A stretch of DNA of 24,587 nucleotides from DAINRZ01 sp964634885 (GCA_964634885.1 CAZWLN010000065.1:1-24587); one strand, 5' to 3'. Shown: positions 16,489 to 24,534, numbered from the stretch's first letter. Numbers and translations: made by a program. Notes: generated from the letters alone by a model not told the origin.

Positions 16489-18546
16489 ATGATTAGAAAA
16501 GCAAGTTTTTTTAGAATGGCAACCCTGTTGTTGGTTGGAATGTTCTGCGTTTCGGCAGTTTCTCTTTCAGTTCCTGCAAAACAGGACTCACAGAACAAGA
16601 AAGTAATTGCCACAGTCGGGAAGTATGATATTACATACGGAGAACTGGAAAAAGCTTTCAAAAAGAATATGAACCGCAAAGAGTCATCTCTTTTTAATGT
16701 CTCAAGAGACAGCATCAATGACTTCCTTAATCTTTATGTAAATTATAAACTGAAAGTCCTCGACGCTCTCGACAGAGGCTACGACAAAGACAGCAGCGTC
16801 GTTAAAGACATTGAAACAAACAGGAAAGTCCTTGCCGAGTCGTTTTACTACGACAAAGTACTTGTAGAACCCAACGTAAAACAACTGTTCGAAAAGAGAA
16901 AAAAAGAGTTCAGGATTGCTATTATTTACATTGGCATTCCTGCAACATCGCCGAACGACACGGTGTCAGCCTATCGAAAAGCTGTGAAAACACTTGAACT
17001 GATCAAACAGACAAACAATTTTGCCGGCGTCGCAAGGGATTCGTCAGAAGACAAGCGCAGCGGCGAAAAAGGCGGAGAAGTACCTTACTACGTTTCTGCA
17101 GGCAGCCTCCAGAGGCCTGTCGAAGACGCAGCCTATACCCTGAAAGCCGGCGAGGTCTATCCCTACCCCATTCGTACACGCCTGGGCTATATCCTTCTTA
17201 AAATGATCGACGAACAGCCCCGCATCAAAGTTAAAGTTCGCCACATTCTGCTTTCGATGAAAGATAAAGACTCGGCGGCAGTTGTACGCAAAGCTGACAG
17301 CCTGATTGCCCTGCTCAACAAAGGCGCTGATTTTGCCAGACTTGTCGAAGAAAATTCGGAAGACCCCTCAAGTAAAATGAACCAGGGTATCGTCTGTTCC
17401 TGGTATTCACGTTCCGCAGGCATGGACGGTACGGGCAGACAGCTTATACCCGAATTTGAAAATGCCATCTTCAAGTTGAAAGACAATGAACTCTCCGGCA
17501 AAGTCTTTACCGAATACGGAGTCCATATCATCAGGCGCGACTCGAGCTGGAAATTCTCGGAAGATGAAGAACAGCAGTACTTAAAGAAAACATACAAGAG
17601 GCTCTATTTCGAAGAAGATAAACGTAAACTGCTCGACTCTCTTGCCAATAAATTCGGCATTACCGTCAATGAAGGCAACCTTGGACTGTTCGTTGCCATG
17701 CTCGATACCAATTCTACAAACATGAAGAAGGGCTGGGACTCATTGCTGACAAATACAATCGGCTCCAAACCCCTCTATGTCATCGACAGTAAAACATTCT
17801 CCGTTTTTGACCATGTTAAAAAAATGAAATCCGAAAGCGAGTTGAAAGGTACTCCCCTCAACACTCAGGGCATCAAAGAATCAATTAATAAAGTAATCGA
17901 CCCGGTTGTATTTAAAAAAGCTACCGCCAACATGGAAACAGATTATCCCGATTTCAAATACCTCATGGAAGAATTCAGGGACGGCATCCTCCTGTTCAGG
18001 GTCGAAGCCCTCGAAGTGTGGGATAAACTGAAATTCGATTCTACTAAAGCCAAAGAGTATTTCGTTCAGTTGAACAAACCGTTTTACACAGACCATACCT
18101 ATGACCTGTCTGAGATATTTGTGCTCGCAGACTCTGTTTCCAAAGACCTGTACAATCAGTTAAAGAACGGCGCCGACTTTGCTTCTTTGGCAGAAAAGAA
18201 CACAGTAAGGGCAAAATTCAGGGAGAAAAAAGGCAATTGGGGCAAAGTGGCCGTGAAAGATAACAAACTGGCAAAAATGGCTTTCGACAAAGGTATCAAA
18301 GCGCCTGCACTGCTGGAACCCGTACCCTATGAAAACGGCTTCTCAATCGTCAAAATCAACTCTTACGAAGCTCCCAGAGTTAAAACATTCGAAGAAGCAA
18401 TACCCGATTTCGCACCCCAGTACCAGGATATGGTGCAAAAATCGTTGTCGGAGAATTGGCTTAACAACGTAAAGCAAAAATTCCCCGTTAAAATAAATGA
18501 AGCTGAACTTACGACTGTACTTAAAACATTGAAAAAGAGTAAATAA
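16489..18546 (+). CDS. Multi-domain parvulin-type peptidyl-prolyl isomerase
   Basis: A predicted exported folding factor, 685 residues, with an N-terminal signal peptide (hydrophobic stretch at about 10-26). After a helical chaperone-like segment (about 35-130) come three regions with parvulin (PpiC) features. The first (about 140-240) is divergent, with GEKGGEVPYYV and RLGYILLKM. The second (about 246-352) is the clearest, with KVRHILLSM, GADFARLVEENSED, GIVCSWYSR and TEYGVHIIRRD. The third (about 535-630) is degenerate, with DLSEIFVLAD, GADFASLAEKN, KKGNWGKVAV and NGFSIVKI. The layout resembles SurA or PpiD-type periplasmic chaperones acting on outer-membrane proteins. The SurA-like gene follows 12 bases later, so the two form an operon. 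A gap of 116 AT-rich bases before it probably holds a promoter; no convincing one was picked. Confidence 0.9.
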   Translation: MIRKASFFRMATLLLVGMFCVSAVSLSVPAKQDSQNKKVIATVGKYDITYGELEKAFKKNMNRKESSLFNVSRDSINDFLNLYVNYKLKVLDALDRGYDKDSSVVKDIETNRKVLAESFYYDKVLVEPNVKQLFEKRKKEFRIAIIYIGIPATSPNDTVSAYRKAVKTLELIKQTNNFAGVARDSSEDKRSGEKGGEVPYYVSAGSLQRPVEDAAYTLKAGEVYPYPIRTRLGYILLKMIDEQPRIKVKVRHILLSMKDKDSAAVVRKADSLIALLNKGADFARLVEENSEDPSSKMNQGIVCSWYSRSAGMDGTGRQLIPEFENAIFKLKDNELSGKVFTEYGVHIIRRDSSWKFSEDEEQQYLKKTYKRLYFEEDKRKLLDSLANKFGITVNEGNLGLFVAMLDTNSTNMKKGWDSLLTNTIGSKPLYVIDSKTFSVFDHVKKMKSESELKGTPLNTQGIKESINKVIDPVVFKKATANMETDYPDFKYLMEEFRDGILLFRVEALEVWDKLKFDSTKAKEYFVQLNKPFYTDHTYDLSEIFVLADSVSKDLYNQLKNGADFASLAEKNTVRAKFREKKGNWGKVAVKDNKLAKMAFDKGIKAPALLEPVPYENGFSIVKINSYEAPRVKTFEEAIPDFAPQYQDMVQKSLSENWLNNVKQKFPVKINEAELTTVLKTLKKSK

Positions 18547-18558
18547 CGAGAAAGAATT

Positions 18559-19884
18559 ATGAATTTAAGAAATTTCTTCCTATTGGCAGTCAGCCTGATT
18601 ACAGGCTGCCTGCCGATGATGTCCCAACAGCTGAGTGAAGGCCAGACCGTCGATAAGATAATGGCAATCGTCGGTAAGGAAATCATCCTCAAATCAGACC
18701 TCGACGCCAGGCTGGCTGAAATGAAGCAGATGGACAGCTCTGTAAACATTAATGATCCTGTACAGCAGAAGTTCATTCTTAACATGATGATCGACGAAAA
18801 CCTCATCATCATGAAAGCCATCGAAGACTCAATCGAAATATCCGAGGAAGAACTGGAAAACCAGTGGACCTATCTCTTTCAAAGGCTCATCGACCATTAC
18901 GGCTCGAAGGAGAGGATTGAGAACGTTTACGGCAGTTCTTTGCAGAACCTCAAGTATAAATACAGGGAACAGATCAAGAAACAACTCCTCGCCGACAGGA
19001 TGATCAGGACGAAACTGGGCACCGTTACGGTTTCACCAAGGGAAGTACAGGAGTTCTACGACAAATACAAAGACTCCATTCCTACCATTCCGGCTTCGAT
19101 TGAACTCTATCACATCGTTAAAAACGTCGAGGTGCTGGGCAATGTGAAAGAGGAGCTCCGGAAAAAAGCAAAAGCCATAAGGGATTCCATCCTTGCCGGA
19201 GGCAGCTTCGCGGATTTTGCTAAGAGATACAGCTCAGACAGCTACTCTGCTGAGAACGGCGGTGAGCTGGGCTGGGTGAAACGGAACAAACTCTATCCCG
19301 AATTCGAAAAAGCAGCCTTCGGGCTCCAAAAAGGCGAAATCTCCGGAGCAGTTGAAACTCCTTTCGGATTCCACATCATCCAAACCATCGACAAGAAAGA
19401 AGACGCCGTTAACGTAAGGCATATACTCCTGAAATTCGAAGACACTGAAAGCAGTAAATTGAAAACCGTCGAGATCCTTAAGGAACTGAAGGCTAAGATT
19501 GACAGTGGCGCCGTTTTTGAAGACCTGGCCCGTAAGTTCTCAGACGACAACGACACGAAGGGTTTCGGAGGCAAACTCGGCAAATTCCCGATCCCGATCA
19601 ATCCCAACAGCATGAGTCCTTTCCTTTTCACTCCTTCCAATCTCGACGAGATCGTTTCAAAGATGAAGTCAGGTGAAGTTTCACAGCCTCTTCCCTATGA
19701 ACCCGACCCAAAACCTTCCTTTAGGCTGCTTTACAAGAAGAGTTTCATTGTCGAACACAAAGCAGAAATTGAAAAAGACTATGATGAACTGGAAAAAATT
19801 GCCAAGAACTTCAAGCAGAGAAAACTCCAGCAGGAATGGCTTGCAGAACTTCGGAAGCAAATGTACTGGGAAATCAAGGAATAA
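18559..19884 (+). CDS. surA: SurA-like periplasmic peptidyl-prolyl isomerase
   Basis: A 441-residue exported chaperone-isomerase. The signal peptide (about 1-23) is followed by the SurA N-terminal chaperone domain, which starts with VDKIMAIVGKEIILKSDLD and continues in a helical stretch to about residue 170. Two parvulin domains follow. The first (about 180-278) has IELYHIVKNV, GGSFADFAKRYSSD, GGELGWV and FGFHIIQTID. The second (about 285-393) has NVRHILLKF, GAVFEDLARKFSDD and GGKLGKF. Known SurA proteins escort outer-membrane beta-barrel precursors across the periplasm. The gene lies 12 bases after the larger isomerase gene and is followed by a strong terminator, so it ends the operon. The symbol rests on domain order, not on a full ortholog test. 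Confidence 0.9.
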   Translation: MNLRNFFLLAVSLITGCLPMMSQQLSEGQTVDKIMAIVGKEIILKSDLDARLAEMKQMDSSVNINDPVQQKFILNMMIDENLIIMKAIEDSIEISEEELENQWTYLFQRLIDHYGSKERIENVYGSSLQNLKYKYREQIKKQLLADRMIRTKLGTVTVSPREVQEFYDKYKDSIPTIPASIELYHIVKNVEVLGNVKEELRKKAKAIRDSILAGGSFADFAKRYSSDSYSAENGGELGWVKRNKLYPEFEKAAFGLQKGEISGAVETPFGFHIIQTIDKKEDAVNVRHILLKFEDTESSKLKTVEILKELKAKIDSGAVFEDLARKFSDDNDTKGFGGKLGKFPIPINPNSMSPFLFTPSNLDEIVSKMKSGEVSQPLPYEPDPKPSFRLLYKKSFIVEHKAEIEKDYDELEKIAKNFKQRKLQQEWLAELRKQMYWEIKE

Positions 19885-19912
19885 TACCTTCCTATGACGC
19901 CAAAGTTCTACA

Positions 19913-19948
19913 GGCAGCAATGAATTCTTACATTGCTGCCTTTTTTTT
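19913..19948 (+). terminator. Strong intrinsic terminator after the surA-like gene
   Basis: A perfect 10-bp stem, GGCAGCAATG (19913-19922) with CATTGCTGCC (19931-19940), encloses an 8-base loop and is followed by eight T residues. It starts 28 bases after the stop codon. There is no A-run on the left side, so it acts on plus-strand transcripts only. Confidence 0.92.
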
Positions 19949-20014
19949 ACAGATCTTATGCGTATTCCGCTAATTATTTTTTGGCTCAATCCAGCGGCGG
20001 CAGAACAGAGAAGA

Positions 20015-20752
20015 TCAGAGCAGGCCCGTATTGTATGTGAAGGAAGCTCCCAGGCTCCAGGCGTACCAATTCCCTGATGAGATCAGGCCGGTAATGGGTA
20101 TGCCCGCATAAAAACCTAAGGTGGAATACTTTCCTAACCCCATCTGTACATCGTAGCCCATCCCCAGTTTGAATGTAAAGTAAACAGTGTTCAGGTCAGG
20201 TATTCTCATCTCATAGGTGTATTGCTGCTGGCCTCTGCTGTCGCTGTATTCATAGGAATCAAGCAATCTTATATTTGCTTTCACCGAACCGGCAATGCTG
20301 AAAGGTGAATCGAAAAGCCTTAACCTGAAACCCGGCTCTATTATCAATTGTTGGATATTGACATCGTATTTATACTCAGATTCAAAATCATCGCTGTATC
20401 TCATCGGATAGGGTACTGTATTGTTAAAGTATGAGTGGAAATATTTATACATGACTTTAGTGAAAACAGTATATTTTCCAAACCAGTATTCGAAGTTCAT
20501 ACCAGCGCCCAATCCGAAGCCGACACCTTTGTCGAAGTCGCAACAGGGGCGGTATTCATCTCCCACCTGCTGGAACAGGGTCATAATGCCGTCTTCTCTC
20601 GAACTGTAAACGAAATCTGTTTCAGCAGCCAAACCCACAAAAAAACTGGGTATGTCAAAAGGCAGCCTGGCCGAATACTGCCAGTCAAAGCCCTGTGAAA
20701 AGGCCGGGCCCGACATAGCAATGAGAAGTATGATATATCTGATTTTTCTCAT
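20015..20752 (-). CDS. Predicted outer-membrane beta-barrel protein, function unknown
   Basis: A 245-residue protein with a signal peptide ending in a SGPAFSQ-type cleavage region. The mature part consists of alternating hydrophobic/polar strands rich in Tyr, Phe and Gly (FGLGAGMNFEYWFG, VYFTFKLGMGYDVQMG, LGFYAGIPITGLI), separated by polar loops. That is what an 8- to 10-strand outer-membrane barrel would look like. No named family is recognised. Its ATG overlaps the TGA of the large T9SS-sorted protein by four bases (ATGA), so the two are translationally coupled and probably act together. There is a Cys-Cys pair in one predicted loop (YRPCCDFDKG), which is unusual for a barrel protein. Confidence 0.8.
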   Translation of the reverse strand: MRKIRYIILLIAMSGPAFSQGFDWQYSARLPFDIPSFFVGLAAETDFVYSSREDGIMTLFQQVGDEYRPCCDFDKGVGFGLGAGMNFEYWFGKYTVFTKVMYKYFHSYFNNTVPYPMRYSDDFESEYKYDVNIQQLIIEPGFRLRLFDSPFSIAGSVKANIRLLDSYEYSDSRGQQQYTYEMRIPDLNTVYFTFKLGMGYDVQMGLGKYSTLGFYAGIPITGLISSGNWYAWSLGASFTYNTGLL

Positions 20753-23118
20753 CGGGTCACTACAATTTTAATGATCTCACAGAAGAAGCCGTCCGTCATC
20801 TCAAGGTAATAAATACCATGGGTGAAGACGGACGAATCGATCCGGGTTTCATACTCACCGGGGCTAAGATTTTCCGCAGGAATGGAAAAGACCTTCTGGC
20901 CATACAGGTCATAGAGGTTGAAACTGCACCTGTTTTCCCCTGACAGGGAGAATTGTACCCTGAATTCATCATCGGCAGGATTGGGCCTGGCGCTGAGTAT
21001 CGAAAAGTTCCTGACGACCGAAGGAATGGCTTTGTTCTCCAGTCCACAAACTGAGTCGAGGGTGAAAAGCCCGTCAGTTTTCACAATGGACATTACTTTA
21101 CTGCAGATGCCGTCGCCCAATTCGGGATTGAGGAATGAGATGGGTGTTGAAATTTTATTGCCCAGGTATGTATTGAATTTTAGAATTATCAGGGTGTCGC
21201 TTGCAGAAAAGTATTCACTGCCTGCCATCTTTATATTTACGGCAAGCATGCCGTCTTTAAACTCGGACATTTCTATTATATTGGCCTTTGCAGAAGCAGT
21301 ACCGACATTTTCATAGTTCTGGTATGACAGCAGGTATTTCTCAAAAACAATTGTGTCCCTGAAAGTCCTGGCAATCTGTATCTTTTCTCCATCGACAAGC
21401 AAAGGAAAGCTCACAACCCTGCCGGGCATTGCTTTGACCTCAGGAAGCCGCATTGTCGTTGAAGCAGCTTCTACCGTCTTAGCTGTAAGGCTAACGACAG
21501 TAATACTGTCCGGACAGGTCTCGCTTTCAATACGCAGTTTTGCGTCGTACTGAGTGTTCACATCGAGGCCGTCAGTGTTGAAGCTTATATATATATTACT
21601 GCCGGTACCGGGTTCCAGGATGAAGTTGTTCGGTGTAACTGCAAAAGGAGTCGTTTTCGTATCGATTCGAATGTTCTTGATATTGAGGTTTGCATTGCCG
21701 TTGTTGTAAACCTTAACCGAATCCAGTATCTTCTTGGGACAATCAGGACTAATGACGACATTTTTATAATCTACGGTTGTGTGGTTGAGAGCCATTATCG
21801 GTTCGACACATTCGGCCCTGATGAGGAATTCAATCTTGCGGGCATCGGAAGGATAGCCGAAAATATTCTTTTTGTAAATATCACTGTAGATTACCAGTCT
21901 TGCAGTGTGAATGCCGGCCTCCTGAGACATCAGCCGGAAAGAATACCAGCCGGTACCACCATTGGGAATGGGCGTGCCTGTAATACGGTCATTGTTGAAA
22001 AAGGTAAACTCAGTTGAAGGATTGTCGTTAGTTTCGTTCAACAGCCTGATGCTGTCGGCAGTTAAAACGATGTTGCCATTATTAATTATCTGCAACGTTG
22101 GGTACGAAAGGAAAAAACAATCAGGCTGCCTTGGAATCTGTCCCAGATCGAGAACAGTGTATTTTTTCCCATTGACAATCTTTTCATATATTTTCGGGAT
22201 CATCTGGGTGTGCGTTTCGTCAACCATGATATCCTGAACTACGCCGAAAGCTTTTATCGTATCCGTTACAAAGTCAACGTAACCGGTCTCTATGTCGGTG
22301 TATTTCAGTTTCAGTTCAATTGCGTCCTTGACGGTGTCGGTAGGATAATAGCCAATCTGCCATGTGTTCTGGGAATATTTCTGGTTTACCTGGTAACTCA
22401 TGGGCAATGGATAGAATTTAAAATAGAACTCTGAAGCCTGCCCGGAATACCTTGGGACCAACCAGTTCGTATCCTGTTCCGAAACAGACAGGCCCTTCAT
22501 CGATGAATTCTGGACAATCCAATTGTACCGGAGTGTATCAGTCGGATTAATATACACTGAATCGAGGATTTTTATGTTCTCGAAACCATCGAGCAATTTA
22601 TTGGTTTTCCTGAAAACTAGTTTATAATACTTGCTTACCAGCATTTCGGACTGGCTTGTTCCATTACAGGTGTCCTGGAAATAAAGGCCAAGTTTTAGCA
22701 ACGCTTCTTTGCTTTTACTCACAGGGTCAGTAACATCATTCTTCGTACGGTAAACGATGCCGATGGTTTTGGCATCTCCGGGGGAAATGAACTGGGAACC
22801 GAGGTCGTACTTCAAGAGCTCGTATTCGAGGGTTCCTTTTTGGGTTTTACCAAGGTAAAAAGAAGGATCGTGGTCCTTGATTGATACTATTGAATCTCCG
22901 GTATTAACAAGCTTAAAATAGGTTATAATCGTATCCCCCTGCATACACATTCCCATGTCTATTATGTTGGTATCGGGATATGAGTAATTATACCCCGGCA
23001 GAGGATATTGCAGGGATGTAATGGTACCGGTAATCTTTGGAAAGGCAGGAATGCAGGTAAACAGCGTTAGTACAACTATCGCCGTAAGGAATATATGTCT
23101 TTTTGCACAATATATCAT
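20749..23118 (-). CDS. T9SS-sorted surface protein with ASH-like and cohesin-like regions
   Basis: A large exported protein of about 789 residues. It has a signal peptide, then a long beta-rich region in which stretches such as VKVYNNGNANLNIKNIRI followed by NNFILEPGTGSNIYISF (about residues 455-555) look like ASH or choice-of-anchor-D Ig-type domains. Next comes a segment starting PEVKAMPGRVVSFPLLVDG (about 560-700) that resembles a cohesin-type fold. The last ~80 residues are a type A T9SS sorting domain: ARPNPADDEFRVQFSL, then LYDLYGQKVF, LSPGEYETRID, GIYYLEM and a basic VVTR end. Known cargo of this kind is moved across the outer membrane by T9SS and the C-terminal domain is removed. The ATG at 23118 is preferred; a GTG at 23133 would add five residues. 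A GGTAGGTG stretch lies upstream of both. Confidence 0.85.
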   Translation of the reverse strand: MIYCAKRHIFLTAIVVLTLFTCIPAFPKITGTITSLQYPLPGYNYSYPDTNIIDMGMCMQGDTIITYFKLVNTGDSIVSIKDHDPSFYLGKTQKGTLEYELLKYDLGSQFISPGDAKTIGIVYRTKNDVTDPVSKSKEALLKLGLYFQDTCNGTSQSEMLVSKYYKLVFRKTNKLLDGFENIKILDSVYINPTDTLRYNWIVQNSSMKGLSVSEQDTNWLVPRYSGQASEFYFKFYPLPMSYQVNQKYSQNTWQIGYYPTDTVKDAIELKLKYTDIETGYVDFVTDTIKAFGVVQDIMVDETHTQMIPKIYEKIVNGKKYTVLDLGQIPRQPDCFFLSYPTLQIINNGNIVLTADSIRLLNETNDNPSTEFTFFNNDRITGTPIPNGGTGWYSFRLMSQEAGIHTARLVIYSDIYKKNIFGYPSDARKIEFLIRAECVEPIMALNHTTVDYKNVVISPDCPKKILDSVKVYNNGNANLNIKNIRIDTKTTPFAVTPNNFILEPGTGSNIYISFNTDGLDVNTQYDAKLRIESETCPDSITVVSLTAKTVEAASTTMRLPEVKAMPGRVVSFPLLVDGEKIQIARTFRDTIVFEKYLLSYQNYENVGTASAKANIIEMSEFKDGMLAVNIKMAGSEYFSASDTLIILKFNTYLGNKISTPISFLNPELGDGICSKVMSIVKTDGLFTLDSVCGLENKAIPSVVRNFSILSARPNPADDEFRVQFSLSGENRCSFNLYDLYGQKVFSIPAENLSPGEYETRIDSSVFTHGIYYLEMTDGFFCEIIKIVVTR

Positions 23119-23173
23119 TTTTTTATAAAACACCTACCATAAATTTTTGGAAAGAACGTCAATTGCTAACGAA

Positions 23174-23189
23174 TATTGTTAAAACAATA
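23174..23189. promoter_or_regulatory. Short dyad in the divergent promoter gap
   Basis: TATTGTT (23174-23180) and AACAATA (23183-23189) form a perfect 7-bp dyad around AA. It lies between two divergent genes and upstream of the predicted promoter of the DUF1573 gene, so it could be an operator. It is AT-rich and short, so chance is possible. Confidence 0.3.
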
Positions 23190-23204
23190 GATAAAATCGA
23201 AGTT

Positions 23205-23233
23205 TTGACGAAAATAGAAGTTTGAATTGTAAT
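23205..23233 (+). promoter_or_regulatory. Sigma70-like promoter of the DUF1573 gene
   Basis: TTGACG (23205-23210) and TGTAAT (23228-23233) are separated by exactly 17 bases, matching the -35 and -10 boxes at five of six positions each. Transcription would begin near 23240, giving a leader of about 75 bases before the ATG at 23315. Confidence 0.5.
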
Positions 23234-23314
23234 TAAAAATGTGTTTAAATACACTAATTTAATATTTTTATCGTGTGAACATAAATGAAAAAAATTAAAC
23301 TTTTGGAGGATTTG

Positions 23315-24085
23315 ATGAAAAGATTTTCTTACACACTGGCTATCCTGGCGCTGACATTTATGTATTCCTGTTTCTCACAGGATGGCAAAAGTCCCGAACC
23401 TGCTGCCGGAGGCCCAACCCCGAAAATTGAAATCGTAGGAGGAGATACATACGATTGGAAAGATGTCATTTTTAAACAGAACACTCCTTTGACGGCTAAG
23501 GTAAAAATCAGGAATGCCGGCGACGCCATACTTATTCTTGGTGAACCGAAAACAAGCTGCGGCTGTACTACTGCCCCACTTGACAAAGATACCCTGCAGC
23601 CGGGAGAAGAAGCTACTCTCAATGTAACACTCCGGATTCAGAACAGAAGCGCGGCTGTTAGTAAAACTGTTACTCTCAACAGCAACGACCCCGTGAATCC
23701 CAGGAAAATCCTTTACCTGAAAGCAAATGTTACTGTTCCGGTCGAGGTTTTGCCCAGGGAGTATTTCTCTTTAAGCGACATGAAGATTGGTTTTGAAACC
23801 ATTTCGACCGTTTCCATTAAAAACAATACTTCGGCGCCCATTAAGATTCTCGACTACACTCTTAAGCCCGATAATGCCAGTGTTGACATTGTCAAAGGCA
23901 AAGTAATCAAACCCGGTGAATCCATGCCTGTTACTCTTAAAGTTAAACCTAATGCCAGCGGTAAATTCAACAGCAACCTGGATATTAACACCAACAACCC
24001 GGACTACCCTGTCATTTCCATCAGGGGATCCGGCAATGTCCAGGAATCGGAACTTTTTAACAACTCCAACACAAGCGAAAAATAA
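23315..24085 (+). CDS. DUF1573 domain lipoprotein
   Basis: A protein of about 256 residues. It starts with Lys-Arg, a hydrophobic stretch and a Met-Tyr-Ser-Cys sequence, a possible but imperfect lipobox with C19 as the lipidated residue; the flexible Pro-Gly-rich linker after it also fits a lipoprotein. The first Ig-like domain (about 35-130) is a clear DUF1573: IRNAGDAILILGEPKTSCGC with C82-x-C84, then LQPGEEATLNVTL and VTLNSNDPVNPRKILYLKAN. A second Ig-like domain (about 130-245) lacks the Cys pair. DUF1573 proteins are common in Bacteroidota and Planctomycetota; their role is unknown. An in-frame ATG at 23285 exists, but GGAGGA ends 4 bases before the ATG at 23315 and decides the start. 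It is a single-gene unit between a promoter and a terminator. Confidence 0.93.
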   Translation: MKRFSYTLAILALTFMYSCFSQDGKSPEPAAGGPTPKIEIVGGDTYDWKDVIFKQNTPLTAKVKIRNAGDAILILGEPKTSCGCTTAPLDKDTLQPGEEATLNVTLRIQNRSAAVSKTVTLNSNDPVNPRKILYLKANVTVPVEVLPREYFSLSDMKIGFETISTVSIKNNTSAPIKILDYTLKPDNASVDIVKGKVIKPGESMPVTLKVKPNASGKFNSNLDINTNNPDYPVISIRGSGNVQESELFNNSNTSEK

Positions 24086-24109
24086 ACCGGATTGATTATA
24101 GATTCGTGG

Positions 24110-24149
24110 AAGCTTTCCGGGATGGCATATTCCGGAAAGCTTTTTTTTT
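24110..24149 (+). terminator. Strong intrinsic terminator after the DUF1573 gene
   Basis: AAGCTTTCCGG (24110-24120) and CCGGAAAGCTT (24132-24142) form a perfect 11-bp stem with an 11-base loop. A run of nine T residues (24141-24149) overlaps the last two stem bases. It begins 25 bases after the stop codon. Confidence 0.92.
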
Positions 24150-24217
24150 GAAAAAGTAAAGATATTCAATATTCTTCTGACGCCAGGTTTCGTATTGCAG
24201 CATCAACCTTCAGCCTG

Positions 24218-24247
24218 CTTCCGAAGGTTCCAACCCTTCGGAAGGGT
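24218..24247. repeat. Second copy of the left-edge palindromic repeat
   Basis: CTTCCGAAGG (24218-24227) and CCTTCGGAAG (24235-24244) are exact reverse complements around a 7-base loop. The whole element matches the copy at 20-52 in the same orientation: CTTCCGAAGGTT, five differing central bases, then CCTTCGGAAGGGT. Confidence 0.8.
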
Positions 24248-24299
24248 ATGAGGTCGAATAGATAGACTCCACCTTGGAGGCGCATGGTTACGGCGTTTC

Positions 24300-24329
24300 T
24301 TGAAGAAGGGGCAGTTGCCCCTTCTTCAA
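24300..24329. repeat. Perfect 14-bp inverted repeat
   Basis: TTGAAGAAGGGGCA (24300-24313) and TGCCCCTTCTTCAA (24316-24329) are exact reverse complements separated by GT. Such a near-cruciform structure could act on DNA or RNA. No T-run follows, so it is not a standard terminator. Confidence 0.85.
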
Positions 24330-24346
24330 TTGCCTGGGCTGGTTTT

Positions 24347-24384
24347 CTTTACAAACTTTATGAACTTTACAAACTTGATGAACT
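24347..24384. repeat. 9-bp imperfect tandem repeat array 1
   Basis: Four units follow one another: CTTTACAAA, CTTTATGAA, CTTTACAAA, CTTGATGAA, then a partial CT. At the 18-bp level the two halves differ by one base. The consensus CTTKAYRAA is shared with the array at 24490-24534. Confidence 0.75.
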
Positions 24385-24400
24385 ATTGACCCCATCCCGG

Positions 24401-24418
24401 CCTTCCCCAAGGGGAAGG
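24401..24418. repeat. Perfect 8-bp inverted repeat
   Basis: CCTTCCCC (24401-24408) and GGGGAAGG (24411-24418) are exact reverse complements around AA, embedded in a purine/pyrimidine-skewed stretch. Confidence 0.7.
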
Positions 24419-24465
24419 AGAAAGAAAGGAAGTGGTGTGGGCCGGCTTTATGCTATTAATATGTC

Positions 24466-24478
24466 GCCCCGCTGGGGC
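24466..24478. repeat. Short GC hairpin GCCCC-GCT-GGGGC
   Basis: A 5-bp GC stem with a 3-base loop just upstream of the second 9-bp repeat array. Small on its own, but part of the repeat island. Confidence 0.5.
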
Positions 24479-24489
24479 TTAGATTCTTT

Positions 24490-24534
24490 CTTTATAAACT
24501 TGATGAACTTGAGAAACCTGACGAACTGAAGAAG
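24490..24534. repeat. 9-bp imperfect tandem repeat array 2
   Basis: Five units: CTTTATAAA, CTTGATGAA, CTTGAGAAA, CCTGACGAA, CTGAAGAAG. The first two closely match units of the array at 24347-24384; later units drift away. Confidence 0.7.

Noticed and set aside
24284..24529. Open reading frame of 81 codons at the right end
   Set aside because: It is made up of the 9-bp repeat arrays and palindromes, has no ribosome-binding site, and its peptide is low-complexity. It is treated as non-coding repeat.
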